Of a stretch of 64,000 nucleotides of DNA, positions 31,761 to 44,785 are shown piece after piece. The notes below the pieces were generated by a model. That model was not told the DNA's origin. It ran no database searches and saw nothing but the letters and a program-made list of their open reading frames with translations. The position numbers were made by a program, and so were the translations under genes. Position 1 is the first letter of the stretch. Each line of letters starts with the position of its first letter. The stretch comes from Synaphobranchus kaupii (taxonomy: Eukaryota; Chordata; Actinopteri; Anguilliformes; Synaphobranchidae), in contig CM056389.1 in NCBI GenBank assembly GCA_029718625.1, positions 17,151,670-17,215,669 on the forward strand, in the 5' to 3' direction.

Positions 31761-33480
31761 GATTATTGTGCCAATATTTTTCTGCATCTTCAAATTCAAG
31801 TTAAAAACCCTTGTTTTCCCTACTGATGTGTGACATCTAATTGAAATCAGATGGCAGTTGGGTGTGGAATATATTAACTTTCCTTTGTCACTCCTCTACA
31901 AGTTTATCCTTGTCCTGAATCTCATCTTCAACTCAGGCTTTATTTTAATCCAAGAGGGCAATTGATGTGCAGCATTAAAAACGATACAATAACACAAAAG
32001 AATCACATGAAAATATGAATCACACCCATGTCCGATATAAAAATGGTTAGTGCCTGACAGAATTTCCTCGTTACAATTTGTTCAGTAAACCGATAGCTGA
32101 GGGAACTAAATGATATTTAAATCTGGGTTAGTCCTTAATCTTTATTGGCAGACTGCAGCGCTCACCTGTGGGCAGAGGGAGAAATTCGGAGTGCAATGGA
32201 TGGTCACAGTCTGAAAGTATAGACTATGCGTTACGCTTGTCTGTCAAACGGCTCAGAAAGACATGACTGTTTTACCCCAGTTATCTTACTGCACTGATAA
32301 AAGATACGGTACATTCCTGTGTTTGACGTTCAAGTTAGCAATCCAACATATCATAGCAAAACCTAAAACTCTATTAAAGACTTGTAAAACTTTGGCATCG
32401 GAGTCTTGTCAATATTAATGGATCTGAGCTTTCTTAAGCGGAATAAGACTCATTTACAAAAGGTGCATACCCAGCGGATTTATAAAAACAACGTTGACAT
32501 CAAAACGTGCACATTTCCGCAAACTATGTCCCGTGCAAACGCACATTTTAGAGACTCTGCCATCGGAGTCGGCAATTTCCAAAGCAGTCGAGTACAGATG
32601 AATGTCCTACAGAGCCATTTCACTCAATTCCAGTTCCCACTGCAATGGCACACTTCATATCAAAGCACACAGCGTTCTAATAATCCTTGTGAGAGGAACA
32701 TACAGGCCTAAGTAGTTTTTGGCTGGGTGTTTTTGTTTTGTTGTTTTTTTGGTGATACCTTCCATGTGTTACATTTAAAGTTTCAGCTTATGCGTTCAGG
32801 GAGGCGGTACAGAGTTCCATACAGGTGCACAAAATTCAAGCGCTCTTTTATCCCAGAATCGATTTGAACGCTGAATGCGAGATCCAATAATGTGATTTCA
32901 ATTTGATGGTGAGGGGTTTAATCAGGGAGACGGATGTCTGTAACTATGTGAAACTGCCACTTTAAGACGCAAGATAACTTTCTGTGTAATCAAACCATAA
33001 TGTATTGTGTCGTATTTTGAATGAAGTCTCATCACAGCTCATAAAAGTCATGGATCAATTAATACAATTATTATTCATACCTGGCTATGGTAGTGTAACC
33101 TTATGAAATGTGCATCCACTTTAATATCCAACCACTTGTTTTTAATTTCCGAAATGGTTCGGCCGCTGTGACATGCTGCCACTCCATAAATTTTTTGCCA
33201 GAACTATTTCCACCAAACAATATAGCACGTCTGGCCCCTGCCTCTGTAACGAGCATCTCGATTTCACAGACTGTGAAGTTTCAGTCATGTTTTGTGTTCT
33301 GACATATTATTTTCTCTGACAATGAATTTGAATGACAAGCTGATTTATATGCCTATCATATTCACCTTGGGCGTTCCATTAACCATTTATGGCTATTCTT
33401 TTTTTCCTAAAACCATGTAGATGTTTTAATAATGTGTCACTTGTATGTTCTACTCACTCTTTGACCCTGTAAAGAAAACT
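31761..33480. other. No gene recognised
   Basis: Complex-looking sequence without visible repeats; no host exon seen. Confidence 0.45.
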
Positions 33481-34300
33481 GTAGCGGGTCAAACAGGTGT
33501 TGGGTTTTTTGTTTTTTTCACCAACTTCTCAAAACATTTTATAACGAATGATGTGAGGGCAACTGGCCTAAAATCATTTAGGGTCTTGTAATGTTTGGGC
33601 TTAGCTACAGGGACTACAGTGGCCCGTTTCCAGAGCTTGGGCACTACCAGATGTCACTCGGTCCGCAGGATGATGCCACTGAACACCGGGTCTAGTTTTT
33701 CGGCTCCTATCTGGCCCCAGGCTTTCTCTCACCTTGCCTTTGTTTCAGCGTCCTCATCACAGCGCTCTCATAAAAACAGCTGCTATTTCACACACTGCCT
33801 TTAACTAAAGAACATCCATTTCCTGTGTAAAGCCTGATACCTCAAAACGTAGGTAAGAATGTATTCAGGTCTTGTTGCCAGCTGTTTGTCATCAGAGCTG
33901 TTTGTCGAGTTCAACCCTGCTTTTGCCTTTACTCTTTAGTCCGTGGATCATAGTCATGCCCTCCCAAACAGAGCCCAGGTCAATTGTACTCTGTTCACTC
34001 TCCAATTTTCCTTTATAAAACACTGCTTTGCTCTCTTGATTTCACATTTTATTTCTTTCTGTATTTTATGCTTTTTCAAATTTATTTCATGAAAAGGCCT
34101 ATATTTCTCCAACTTATCAGGGTCCAGCAAAGACTGCTGTTGGGGTATCCGAATAGCCTTGTCAGGGGATAACCGTGTCCTCACAAAAGGTAACCTAGCT
34201 AGTAATAGCATCAGTGGGTTATAGCACTGCAAGGGCCTGTAAGCACATCCTAATCCGTGCATTCAAAGCAACCTTGGATAGAGCCGTTGTATGGGGTCAT
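33481..34300 (-). pseudogene. Degraded LINE ORF2 (endonuclease-RT linker and RT start)
   Basis: On the minus strand from about 33660 to 33520 a frame reads PKLWKRATVV, then after stops LNDFRPVALTS-like residues, the start of the RT domain in I/Jockey-type LINEs. Upstream (34262-33954) a frame contains KEIKCEIKRAKQCFIKENWR, similar to the charged linker after LINE endonucleases. Several stops and shifts intervene. The palm is absent from what I can read. Confidence 0.5.
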
Positions 34301-35010
34301 CAGTCCACGTTTTGATCCTCTTGGTCTGTGCTGCTTTCGCCCTCCCCGTAAAGTGGAATGGGGGGAGATAGTGTTTTGGTCAGCCTTCCCCAGAGAAGGA
34401 TATGCGATGGACTTCTAAACTCCTCTAATGGCCCCATAACATCGGTCCAGAATCTTGTTGTGGCCCGTGGGGCACGTGAAGTATTGGTGGAAATTGCGCA
34501 GGGTTTTTTCCCTCAGTGTACATCGATTAAAATCCCCCCAATATTAAGTTGGGGTTGCGTCAGGAGAGATGGACTGTTACTTGTGCACGGAGCGTTCGAC
34601 TGCCTTCATTGCGCTTGCCTCGTTTGCCGTAGGATGGATATTAACCGATGTGACGAATATCCGGTGGGAGCTCTCGGGGGAGATAGTGAGGTCGCAGTGA
34701 TATGGGGGGCCAGTTCAGTGTCTTCAGTACACAGTCTCTCCCTCACGAGAACCGAATTTTCACAAACGTTTGTTTTGTGGAGACAGACTCCCCCCGCCGT
34801 GCACTTTTCCAGTCACTACTGCATCCTGATCCAAACATAAAGGCGTTCCAAAGTCAACAATAATTAAGTCACTGTCAGCGTCCCTGTCTGTGAGCTAGGC
34901 CTCTGTGAGAGCCATAATACAGCCATCTCTGCAGTCACATTGGAAATGTAACCTTGGCTCGCAGTTTGTCGATCTTACGTTGGAGGGACTGAGCATTGGC
35001 TGAGGTTAGG
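34301..35010 (-). mobile_element. Possible LINE 5' region
   Basis: Continues directly upstream of the degraded ORF2 in element orientation and ends in a GGAGGGACTGAGCATTGGCT phrase that I associate with LINE endonuclease regions in fish. No intact frame. Confidence 0.3.
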
Positions 35011-37070
35011 GGAGGCAATGGAATCTGAGATAGGTGCCATTGTCTCCTCATTTCTTCCTCTGTTTCTGTCTATTTTTGGATTTGTCACCCCCCTCGAACG
35101 ATCCATGGTTAAAAGCAGACACCTTGTTCGGAGGATCAACAGCATAACACATATATTATTAAAATATCTACAGCATTGGAAAAGAACATTGCCTCAATCT
35201 AATTTTCTTTGATTGAAATCGATTTTATTCCCTAGGAGGAAAATCAACAAGCACTCGTACAAAATTACACGTCTCTGCCTTTTTCATATTGACCTGCCAG
35301 ATTTTCTGTACATTCGTCACTTCATGCCACAGGAAAAATTATTTACACCGAATAATAATCACACAAAAATATGTAGAAGTATTTGACGGGATATTTTCGC
35401 TTGAATATCAATATGTGCTCTAATGGTCATTCCCAATGTTCAGTCCATTTTTAAAGATAATTTCTGATTTCCTTTTAATAATATGAAGCAGTATTTTTTG
35501 CTAAAATCGTTACTTTTGTATCTGGCGTGAAATGAGCTTGGCCATTCGAATGGAGATCCCACCAGGGGTTCCTTTTATATCTTCTGTGATTCCGTTTTAC
35601 CCTCCTACCACAGAAGAAGAACTCAGCCGCATTGTTATGAAAAATTCAAATCTTGTAGGTTAATTTCAGCTGGCAAAAAAATTTACTTTGAGGGTCTTTG
35701 ATCGTTTTTGAAGCAGTTTCTGAATTCTTGATCTATGCCCCTCTGTCTAACTCAAAAGGGCTTAAATAAGAACGGAATCCATTTCCATTTAAAAAATAAA
35801 TTATTGGCAGCTTTTCGTCAATCCCAAAGGCCCAGACAGGGTCCGTTTTAATTAGAAATATTTCAGGTTTGTCGTTTCAAGAAAATTTTAGTTTAAGCTT
35901 GACGGAGAACATTTTGTGAACCACACAAAGCATTGGTGTAGAGGTTCACACCTGCAGTAGTAATATGACCGCTGGCTGTCCCGTTTCCTATGGGGTAAGA
36001 AAAATAAGAGAGTGAAGGTGAGTTTACTCACATTCTGCTGAGGAACATATTCCTCTGTAATTATTTTCACCTGGAACAGTCTCACCTTGGGGTGACGTGT
36101 CTACAAGAGTTTTAATTAGTCGGGGAGTATGTGCATTCTAGAAAACGTGCGTGGAGAAGGCTTGGAGGAGCTCTCTGGACTCTCCGACAGCAAAGATAGG
36201 GGTCAATGTGCCAGTAGGCCTTGCAACCCCCCAGTGTAACACCCTTATTGTAGACGGATTAATAAGTTTCAAAAGCACACAACTTTCCCTATTCTTTTAC
36301 AACCGTGACCTTAATTAACAAATGTATTTACTGTGACACCCCTTATTAAAATGTAACCTGACGAAGCTAGCGTTGAACTAGGAAATGACTGAATCTGAAT
36401 GGGCTGTTTTTATTTGATTTTTTTTGTCTTATATCTCAGGACGCACATCAAGCCCTCCCCCGTGACCCAATAGTTTACAAACCAGTGTTTTTACTCAGTG
36501 ATTCCTATCGTTAATCTCACTCCCAATGACGAATTGAAAGGCGTTAATTTAATTGCACCAAACTTATGTTCCAAGTCCATTTTCAAAACGACACCAAAGC
36601 GTGCGTCACATGTTCGTCTATCGATTCAAAGGCTGACCTACTGTCTGTTGGGATTAACGTCTCCAAAAGGTAAAGTGAAGACAGACCCGACAGAGAAAAC
36701 CCTGAGACCTGGGACAAAGGATATTAGTCAGTATATGGAGTCTATTAAACACACAAAGAGGGTTGTTTCATCATTTCAATCTATTAGTTTAAATGTCAAA
36801 AACATGAAAGCTTCCGCTTTTAATTTTATTCCAAAACAGTGATACCACAACAAAATTAAATTTATTTGAATACAGAGTGGCAGATGAATTGCAGTGTTCC
36901 TATTTGAAAACTGCACTTAATATGACCATTAACAGATGGCTGTCTCTGAACAGTATATGAAATAAATGTGTTACATATCCTGCTATGCACTACACTTTGT
37001 TGTGAAAGGCATTCAGCTCTCCAGAAAAATTGGCCTGGAGTCAAATATGGCCTGTGTGTATTTCAACGCA
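35011..37070. other. No gene recognised
   Basis: Complex unique-looking sequence, for example 35520-35680 and 35900-36110. No exon could be supported. Could hold conserved non-coding DNA, but that needs alignment. Confidence 0.4.
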
Positions 37071-37191
37071 GCCTTTTTGAGCAAGTGTTTTTTCATCATT
37101 TAAAAAAGCCTTTTTGAGCAAGTGTTGTTTTATCATTTAAAAAAGCCTTTTTGAGCAAGTGTTGTTTTATCATTTAAAAAAGCCTTTTTGA
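37071..37191. repeat. 37-bp tandem repeat, 3.3 copies
   Basis: GCCTTTTTGAGCAAGTGTT starts at 37071, 37108 and 37145, and a partial copy starts at 37182. Confidence 0.95.
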
Positions 37192-37369
37192 ATTTATTCT
37201 GGTGATCGCCAATCATGAAAAGCAAAGATATAAACGGAACACTTGCATTCAGCTATGACTCAGAGTTAAGGCCAGTTAGAAGGAATAACTCTAACTGAAT
37301 CCAGGCCTGTGTTTTGAAGAGTGCACTTTTGGATTTGACATTTAAACAAGTGCCATCGTTGAAGAAAGG

Positions 37370-38010
37370 GATTCTGCTTGCTTATAAAAATATGTTGGCG
37401 TCGTACAGCGGGTGACACTATTATCACAGACAGCTTTTTTTTACACTGCGAGGGAGGAGGCAGGGGGAGTCTATGTTGAGAAACTACAGGCTGACATAAA
37501 ATGGGCCACACGAGAGAGCATATTAAGCACAGAGTTAAAGGACATGGGTGGCAGTGTAGGGTAGGGAACTAGGATTGTGACTCAGGGGTTGCAGGTTCGA
37601 TTCCCAGGTGGGGCACTGCTGCTGTACCTTTGAGGAGTGCGCCTAACCCGGACTGCTTCAGGACACATCCAGCTGTGAAAATAGATTGCATGTAAAAAGA
37701 CTGTGGATACCGGGTGTCTGATGGATGCCGTAAATGTAAAGTCTTCACATTTCATATCTGTTATACCTGCCATGTTTTCTCATGACAGCGTGAGCAGGTA
37801 CAATCTCAAGCCTACAAGGGTGACGACATGAACTGATGTTGGTGGCATTCGTTGCCCAAGTTTAGCAGCAGCGCAGCAAAAATGCCGGCGCGAATATAAC
37901 ACTGCATGGTGTACATTTAACACCCAAAGGATTCTACTTGCTTATAAAATATGTTAGTGTTGTACAGCATTTGACAGGCTGTTGAATTTACACCACTATT
38001 TTTGCTGTGA
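37370..38010. repeat. Diverged duplicates on either side of a SINE
   Basis: GGATTCTGCTTGCTTATAAA at 37370 and GGATTCTACTTGCTTATAAA at about 37929 open two ~85-bp segments that stay alignable (ATATGTTGGCGTCGTACAGC versus ATATGTTAGTGTTGTACAGC). The right copy ends within a MITE-like inverted pair (CAGCAAAAAT near 37876; ATTTTTGCTG near 37997). Confidence 0.6.
37546..37740 (+). mobile_element. tRNA-derived SINE
   Basis: Starts GGGTGGCAGTGTAGGGTAGG, has a clear B box GGTTCGATTCCCAGG and a CACTGCTGCTGTACCTTTGA body, and ends in a weak GATGCCGTAAATGTAAA tail. Confidence 0.82.
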
Positions 38011-39139
38011 GTTTACTAACCTTATGTTAGTGTCTATATGACCCAAAATGACTTTTTTTGTTTTTGTATCATTTCAATTTGGTGATTTTCTTCAGCAAAT
38101 GTCTAAGACACCCTGGAGAATTAGGAAATAATTGTAAAAAAAAAAAAAGATAATTGGAACTTTTATGTTCTTTTTATATTGACCTATAACAACACCTTAA
38201 CAGAAATGGCAGTAGAAATGGTAACATAATAGCAAGGTTAAGCTCCACAATGCTGCAGTGAAAACTTCAATGAGTAGTAGGGCTGCATTTGATATGTAGA
38301 CTTGTAAATTCACCTGAAAGGGTGTTGCAAATCATTGACAATGCCGGTCACATTCCTTTCTCTTAGTCTTAATTTCTGTAAATAACTGCATCTATTTGCG
38401 TTTTTCCCCTCAGAAGTGCACTCTGTGTTGCTCTCTTCACGTTAACGACAATTTAGCGAAGGCATGTTATTTTATGCTTTGATTCGAAATGCTTGATTAT
38501 GCGTGGCAAATGGAAACCCTCTTCGCTGGACAGAATCAATTGAATTTGCAGATTGCCTTGCCTACTTTTTAGCTGTATCTGAGAGAGGGAAAATGTTAGT
38601 GTTTGAGCAGAAAATGACAGACGCGGTAAGTTTTTAACCTGTCATATTGTGATGCACATTTGACTCCTCTAATATTAGTACGGTTAGTACGGTAATACGA
38701 GTTCCAGCTTTTTTGCTCTAACTATATGTATTTATTTTCATATAGTATACATTTGTAACTATAGGTACAGTATATATAATGCAATTCTGAAAGCCATAAT
38801 TTTGTTATTTCCTTCACCTTGGCTGCCAGAGGGTGTATTCTTTCAAGTTTGGGTAATACGAGACTACAGGTATACCTACACCCTGGGGATTCATTTGCAC
38901 ACATGAATGACCCCCCCCTGCACTTTCTACAACAAATTCATTTCTCTGCACATTCCTTCCTCAAGGAAAAAATTAAGAATATCTCTATGCAGCTCATTGG
39001 TATATTCAAACAAGCTGCTGCCTGCTTGCCTACTAGATTGTCTGAAATTGTTTGAATTGATGTCAGGACAAAGTTTCGCCATCAAAGTTATGAACAAAAA
39101 AAAAAGAAAAGAAAGAAAATGATGGCCTGGTAGGCTTAG
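38011..39139. other. No feature recognised
   Basis: AT-rich, with an A-run near 38137. Confidence 0.5.
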
Positions 39140-39265
39140 CAATTTAGTTTAGTATAATGGTTAAGTAACTGGGCTTGTAATGCAAAGGTTGTTGGTTGGA
39201 TTCCCAACTCAGGTGCTGATGTTGTACCTTTGAGCAAGGTACTTAACCTGAATTGCTTAGGTAAA
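39140..39265 (+). mobile_element. SINE, 5' part (split by Tc1)
   Basis: TAGTATAATGGTTAAGTAAC, B box GGTTGGATTCCCAAC and the GTACCTTTGAGCAAGGTACT body match the SINE family here. The remainder follows the Tc1 at about 40892-40953. Confidence 0.78.
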
Positions 39266-40845
39266 CTGAGAAAAATCCAACCTTTAATTGAAGTAAATTT
39301 ATTTTGAGAAAAAAAAAATCCCTCATCAAGAAATAATTATTTTTAACAAAACCATGTGTGCCACAATTACTGGCACCCCTAGAAACTCTTAAGAACAAAA
39401 TGTAACTGAAGCATTTTTTCCATTTATATTTTACTTTTTAAAGTTGATCCGGGGCTGCATCCCAATATTCTTCACTCCCCACCTCCCGTCCTCCACTCCC
39501 CCACTACCACTCCCCTCCTACCCGGAAGTATGCAAAGCTGTCTGAACGTTTCGAGTACAAGTAATTGCATGTACAGTATACAATGTACCTGACATTGCGG
39601 TTTGCGTCGAGATATTAATTAATATGTAACCATTAGTACGTAATTAAGATATAATCAGCGACATTAGATTAAAACACAAAGATTTGTTTATAGCTACTAC
39701 CAAAAATAGCTACTCACCTGAAAATGCCCATATCTACTGTTAGGGCAATACTTAAGTTCAAAACAACTTGAACTGTTACAAACCTGCCTGGAAGAGGACC
39801 CAAGTTTAATTTGCCCCCACGCACAGTGAGGAGGATGGTAAGAGAGGCAAAAAAATCACTGTTGGAAAATTACAGAGGAAAGTAGCATCTTGGGGTAATC
39901 AAGTCTCCAAAACTACCATTAGACGTCACCTCCATGCCAACAAATTATTTGGAAGGCATGCCAGAAAAAAGCCTTTCCTGTCATTTCACCACAAACGTAA
40001 GCGCCTGGAGTTTGTTAAAGCTACTGGAACTTTGACTGGAACCGTGTTCTATGAAACAAAAATTGTCCGATGAAACAAAGAATTGAGCTTTTCCGCAAAC
40101 CAAGGTGGGTTTGGCATAAAAAGAAGGATGGCTATATCGAAAATATCCTGATCTCCACTGTTAAGTATGGTGGAGGTTCCGTGATGTTGTGGGGCTGTTT
40201 TTCCTCCAAAGGCCCTGGGAACCTTGTTAGGGTCCATGGCATCATGAACTCCATGAAATACCAGGAAATTTATTATCTGAATCTGGCTGCCTCTGCCAGG
40301 AAACTAAAACTGGGTCGTCATTGGATCTACCAGCAGGACAATGATCGAAAACATATGTCCAAATCAACACAAAAATGGTTAACTGAACAAAAAATCAAGC
40401 TTCTGCCATGGCCATCTTAGTCCCCTGACCTAACCCCCATTTAAAACCTGTGGGCTGAGCTGAAGAGGAGAGTGCACAAGAGAGGATCTAGGACTCTGGA
40501 TGATCTGGAAAGATTCTGTAAAAAGGAATGGTCTCAGATTCCTTGCTCTGTATTCTCCAACCTTATAAGATATTACGGGAGAAGACTCTGTACAACCTCC
40601 CTTTGCCAATAAAACAGCACAAAGTATTAAATGCAGGGGTGCGAATAATTGTGGCACACGTGGTTTTGTTAAAAATTATTATTTCTTGATGAGGGATATT
40701 TCCTCAGAATAAATTTACTTCAATGAAAGGTTGGATGTTTGTCATTTCTTCAGTGTGAGATTAAGCTAATTCACAAAACGGTGAATTTTTTATAACCCTT
40801 TTTACTCATCTTTACCAGGGGTGCCAATAATTGTGGAGGGCACTG
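39266..40845 (+). mobile_element. Decayed Tc1-type transposon
   Basis: The right end reads GGGTGCCAATAATTGTGGAG and closes CACTG next to TA (40846-40847). The left inverted repeat starts internally at CTGAGAAAAATCCAACCTTT, so its outer ~70 bp are missing. Inner inverted matches include CCCTCATCAAGAAATAAT and CAAAACCA(T/C)GTGTGCCAC. About 39450-39770 looks foreign to Tc1 and replaces the transposase N-terminus. Confidence 0.82.
39785..40629 (+). pseudogene. Tc1 transposase, inactivated
   Basis: Tc1/mariner DDE transposases cut and paste DNA at TA. Here the first helix-turn-helix region is gone. The middle reads RRHLHANKLFGRHA-like; the first catalytic Asp lies in SDETK at about 40069-40080, where the frame is disturbed. 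The best frame (40070-40420) has KYGGGSVMLWGCFSS and YQQDNDRKH, which holds the second Asp. It then hits TAG, and shortly after, the codon for the catalytic Glu (in PI-E-NLW) is TAA. Clearly non-functional. Confidence 0.88.
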
Positions 40846-40856
40846 TATATGGATGT

Positions 40857-40898
40857 ATTAATGTATCGTATGTAAACATGTACATACGATACATTAAT
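40857..40898. repeat. 18-bp perfect palindrome beside the Tc1 end
   Basis: Arms ATTAATGTATCGTATGTA (40857-40874) and TACATACGATACATTAAT (40881-40898), loop AACATG. It sits between the Tc1 right end and the SINE remainder. Confidence 0.85.
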
Positions 40899-40953
40899 TG
40901 CCCTGGATGAAAGTGTCTGCTAAATACTGAAATGCAATGTAAATGTAATTAAT
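40892..40953 (+). mobile_element. SINE, 3' tail
   Basis: CCCTGGATGAAAGTGTCTGC, TAAATACTG and AATGTAAATG are the L2-type tail that completes the SINE begun at 39140. Confidence 0.72.
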
Positions 40954-41995
40954 TTGAATAATGATGTACAATTACTGAAATATGATATAGTGATGTAGAA
41001 TAATGTGGTTGTAAATATCTAAATATCACTTTCTGTGTCATTTACATAGCTATACTCTGCAAGCTTTGCTGTTCTTTTTTAACCATTTCAGCAACTAGAA
41101 ATCATATAGATTAGTATTGTAATGCCATTAATAATGTGTCTAATTAATAATGTGCCCCTCAAAAAATAAAAAATAATTTAGAAATATGTTGACACGAGAT
41201 AGCAACAGTGAAGAGACAAAAACTGCCTATCCATCAGCACATTTAGACAGTCATCTCAATATGCATCTGCGATCACAAATAAAAAATTTAATTTTCCCAT
41301 TAATTTAATTGCTTTTACATGCATTTAATTAGTGAGTTATGTAGTTGCTTAAATAGTTTAAGTACAGTTACCCTACATGATGGGAGAGTACATGTTTGCT
41401 ATGGAGCAGAAGACCATACATAACCTGCTGATTCCGCGCAATCTAAGACATTTTTCACAAGTCTGTTCAAGCATAAAACACAATACTGCAGACTCATTGC
41501 TTAGGTTGTCTTTGCACATATTTATATCTGTTAGACATATCGGTTGACATATTGACAACACTTTTTAGAAGTACATGTCACTACATGATGATAATAAATA
41601 ATTATGGCTTAATGATTTATTGCTTAATGAATTCATATCACTTCCACAATGCACAAGTGTAAATCATGTGTAATGTGGCCATCTCATTGAGCTCTGATGT
41701 CCATTATAGACGGTGTTTTCTAATTTGGTCGCAAGTCAAGCGAATGGCACCAGAGTTTATTTGTTCACCATCTAGGCAAGCTTCAAGGCCGCCATATGTT
41801 TTCCTTTGAATTCATAGTGCAGGGAAGCATGGAAACACATCTTTAACAAATATGGGTGGAAATATCAGGTCTGAGCACTTTCAGTACAGGACTACATCAA
41901 CAACGTATTTTGAAAAAAACATCCCCATCCAGCATTAAGAGATCCATTTTGTTGTTGCACTGGTGCAAATTGCAGGGTGTGAATTATTCCTTTTT

Positions 41996-41996
<1 letters not shown>
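40954..41996. other. No feature recognised
   Basis: AT-rich; nothing recognised. Confidence 0.5.

Positions 41997-42053
<57 letters not shown>
41997..42053. repeat. (TAA)n microsatellite
   Basis: About 18 TAA units, unbroken. Confidence 0.97.
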
Positions 42054-42054
<1 letters not shown>

Positions 42055-44031
42055 GCACAAATAACTTTCAAGTGAAGGTTTTCTGAATGTTGAATGATGT
42101 TTTTGTTTGTCTTTCAAATGAACCTCCTCAAAATACTGACCCATGGCTAGACACGTCTTGGCATCACTTGGTCAGATTACCTTGGGAAAACAAAAATCAA
42201 GATTTCTAAAGCCACCCAGTGTCTGCACCAATAATAAATGCAACAGAAAATGTCCTTTTTGATTATTCAAAAACTGCCAACTGAATGTGGTGATAAGCCT
42301 AGGCACACTTATCCCTTCTTATCTATGAGTATTCAACAGCATGAACTTGCGATGGGTATTCAAATGTTTTTGTATGAGCAGACAATAGTTTGAGTCGGAC
42401 AAACAAAGAATCCAGTCTGTCTGTTTTGCATTAAGAAGATGCACACGTAAATGTGTGAATCGATGAAAGCTGAAATCTGAAAGTGGCAGACAGGTTTGCT
42501 GGTTACGCCTGTCTGCCTAACTGAAACTTACGGACTTGCTGAGTCAGTGTTCCAGGTGCATACCACTTGCTGATACAGCAATGTCAGTTTTTCAAGTTCA
42601 CTTGTAGAGAACATTATGACCTCATATTTACCTTTGTGGTGTTGTGGTTGCTATGAAAAATGACATCGCTAAGTCAACCCTAAGAAGGACACGATTTACC
42701 ATTTTTAACATCTTTATTTAAATATCAGGAGCGTCACACTGGAACTTTGTGCCTTAGAGCCTGCCATTAATTATTTCATCTTAAATTAACTAGGAAGTTT
42801 GACTAAACTATTTTTTCACAGTGAAAACATGGCACAGACAAGGTTAATAGGGCGCGCAAGGGATCAGCAGTAGGAGGGAATTTGCGAGATGGGAGATTCA
42901 GTTTGGCACATTAAATAGGTTACATTTCTCAACCACATTGAATCAGGACTTATGTGTAACATTTCATTCAAAGGATCGATGTAACCTTTCTCATGTTTAC
43001 ACATCTAGGTACCAATTGCATCAAAGATCAGTACAATTTCACATTATTCCCCTCAGTGGCATCAAGTGCATCAGCTCATCTCGGGTCTTTTGAGACCAAC
43101 TGAGATGTTTCGATATGAACTTTGATAGCAATCTTGAAATTCCCCGTTTGTACCTCAAATAAATTGTTCCAGTCCTAGAAGATGTGCAGCTGCTTCAGCA
43201 TCAAATCAAAGTTTTCAATAGTAGTTGATCTGTATTGCTGTGAAATAAGTATGGTACTAATGCTTGTCAATCGCATCCAGTCTCCCTGCTTTACACAGAC
43301 TACAAAATGTTTTCCAACGCATGCTCATTGGCCATTGATGCCCACTTTTTACAGGGTGTAAATGCAACCCCAACTATACCACTACACTGGAGCAATTGTG
43401 TAGAAACCAAACTAAATTGATAAAAAATATGAATTGTTGAATATTTATAACAAGTTTTTTTTTCCCCACCTCCACAGATCTTGGCTGTAACTAGAAATCA
43501 TGCTGCTTCGCACCTCTCTCTAACAGCGATTTCTTCACTCTTTCACTACACATGCATTCTGTTTGAGCATCAACAGTTAGAACTGGCAGCAATTAACCAT
43601 TTTAATGATACAAGTGTGCATGCAAAGTTTTGCTGCCATAGTCTCAGCCAGCTACCCAACTAAATGTGAATTAAATGATGTAATGCATGAACAGTCCTCA
43701 CCGAGAGCTTCACTGTTGCCTACCTCAGAAGGTGCCATTTCACTTTAAAACTGAAGCGCTTTTATTTATGCTTGTAGTGTGGGGCCTTGGTACATGATTT
43801 CTGACAGGCTAATGCATCATTGACATAAGATCTGTGTAAGTAATGCATGAACAATGGTTTTGCAGTACTCTAACTCATGTAGTCCTCATACTGCAATACA
43901 ATGATAAGTACTAAGTCTATCTGGCTGAGAGCAGGTGTAAGCATGGGTGAGTAGTTAAGGGGATATGAGGCTTTCATATTTAATATAGAAATATGAAACT
44001 TTATGTTAAATATATAAAATAAAAATTGGGC
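42054..44031. other. No feature recognised
   Basis: No coding or repeat signal seen. Confidence 0.5.
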
Positions 44032-44785
44032 TGCTGGGTGGCTCATCCTGTAAAGGCACTGTACTAGTGCTTGGATGGGCCCTAGTTAACCGGGATGGCC
44101 TGGGCTGTGTAAGAATCAGAGCCCTGTGCAATTTACTGTATACTGTTTAGTAGGCAACGTGCAGTATGCAAAAAAAAATTAAAATCCTCCATACTTTTTC
44201 CAACCGTACTCTGGATGTGTCGTAAGATGTCCCACCCTTATGTGGCCATGTCACATGTTGTTTTTGTTGTTATTGATAGAAAACCTCAGCGAAGCTGCAC
44301 CTAATTGTTAAAGCGAAGCTGCACGTCATGTTTATGCGACCAAAATGTTCATATACTTGAAAAGTATGCTCTTGAATATACTCAGCGAAACCCTCGAAGT
44401 GAGTAAATCATCTGGGGGTTTTAAGTATACTACATTTCGAGAAAAACTTGCTTATTTAACTACTTTCTTAATTAAGTGTACTCAACAAGCATACTCAATA
44501 GTATGGAAGGGTGCTGATTTGGACACAGTCCGTGTCTGATCGCTCACCAGCAACCCCCACTGGTCAAATATGTGTCCACTGTGCTTGCTTAAGCTCTACA
44601 TGACGTCTTTCTCTGACTCATGTCTGTGCAAGCTCAGAGTGTGGACTCTGGTGTGAAAAGAGGCAGAGGAGAGCTGTGTGCCTGTCTGCACTCTCCCCAA
44701 TTGATAATCGATCTCGCAGCAGTGAGCATCACTAGTGAATAATGACTGGGCATTGTAAATTTGGGGAAAAAGGAGAAAAGGTATT
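44032..44785 (+). mobile_element. Possible SINE interrupted by a second repeat
   Basis: The 5' text GGGCTGCTGGGTGGCTCATC and the 3' text AGTGAATAATGACTGGGCAT then TTTGGGGAAAAAGG look like the two ends of a fish SINE. Between them (about 44130-44540) lies a different repeat, with ACTGTATACTGTTTAGTAGG and CATACTCAATAGTATGGAAG at its edges. No boxes are clear, so confidence is low. Confidence 0.3.

Noticed and set aside
32406..32711. Plus-strand frame of 101 codons as a possible exon
   Set aside because: No family resemblance, no convincing splice context and average composition; indistinguishable from chance.
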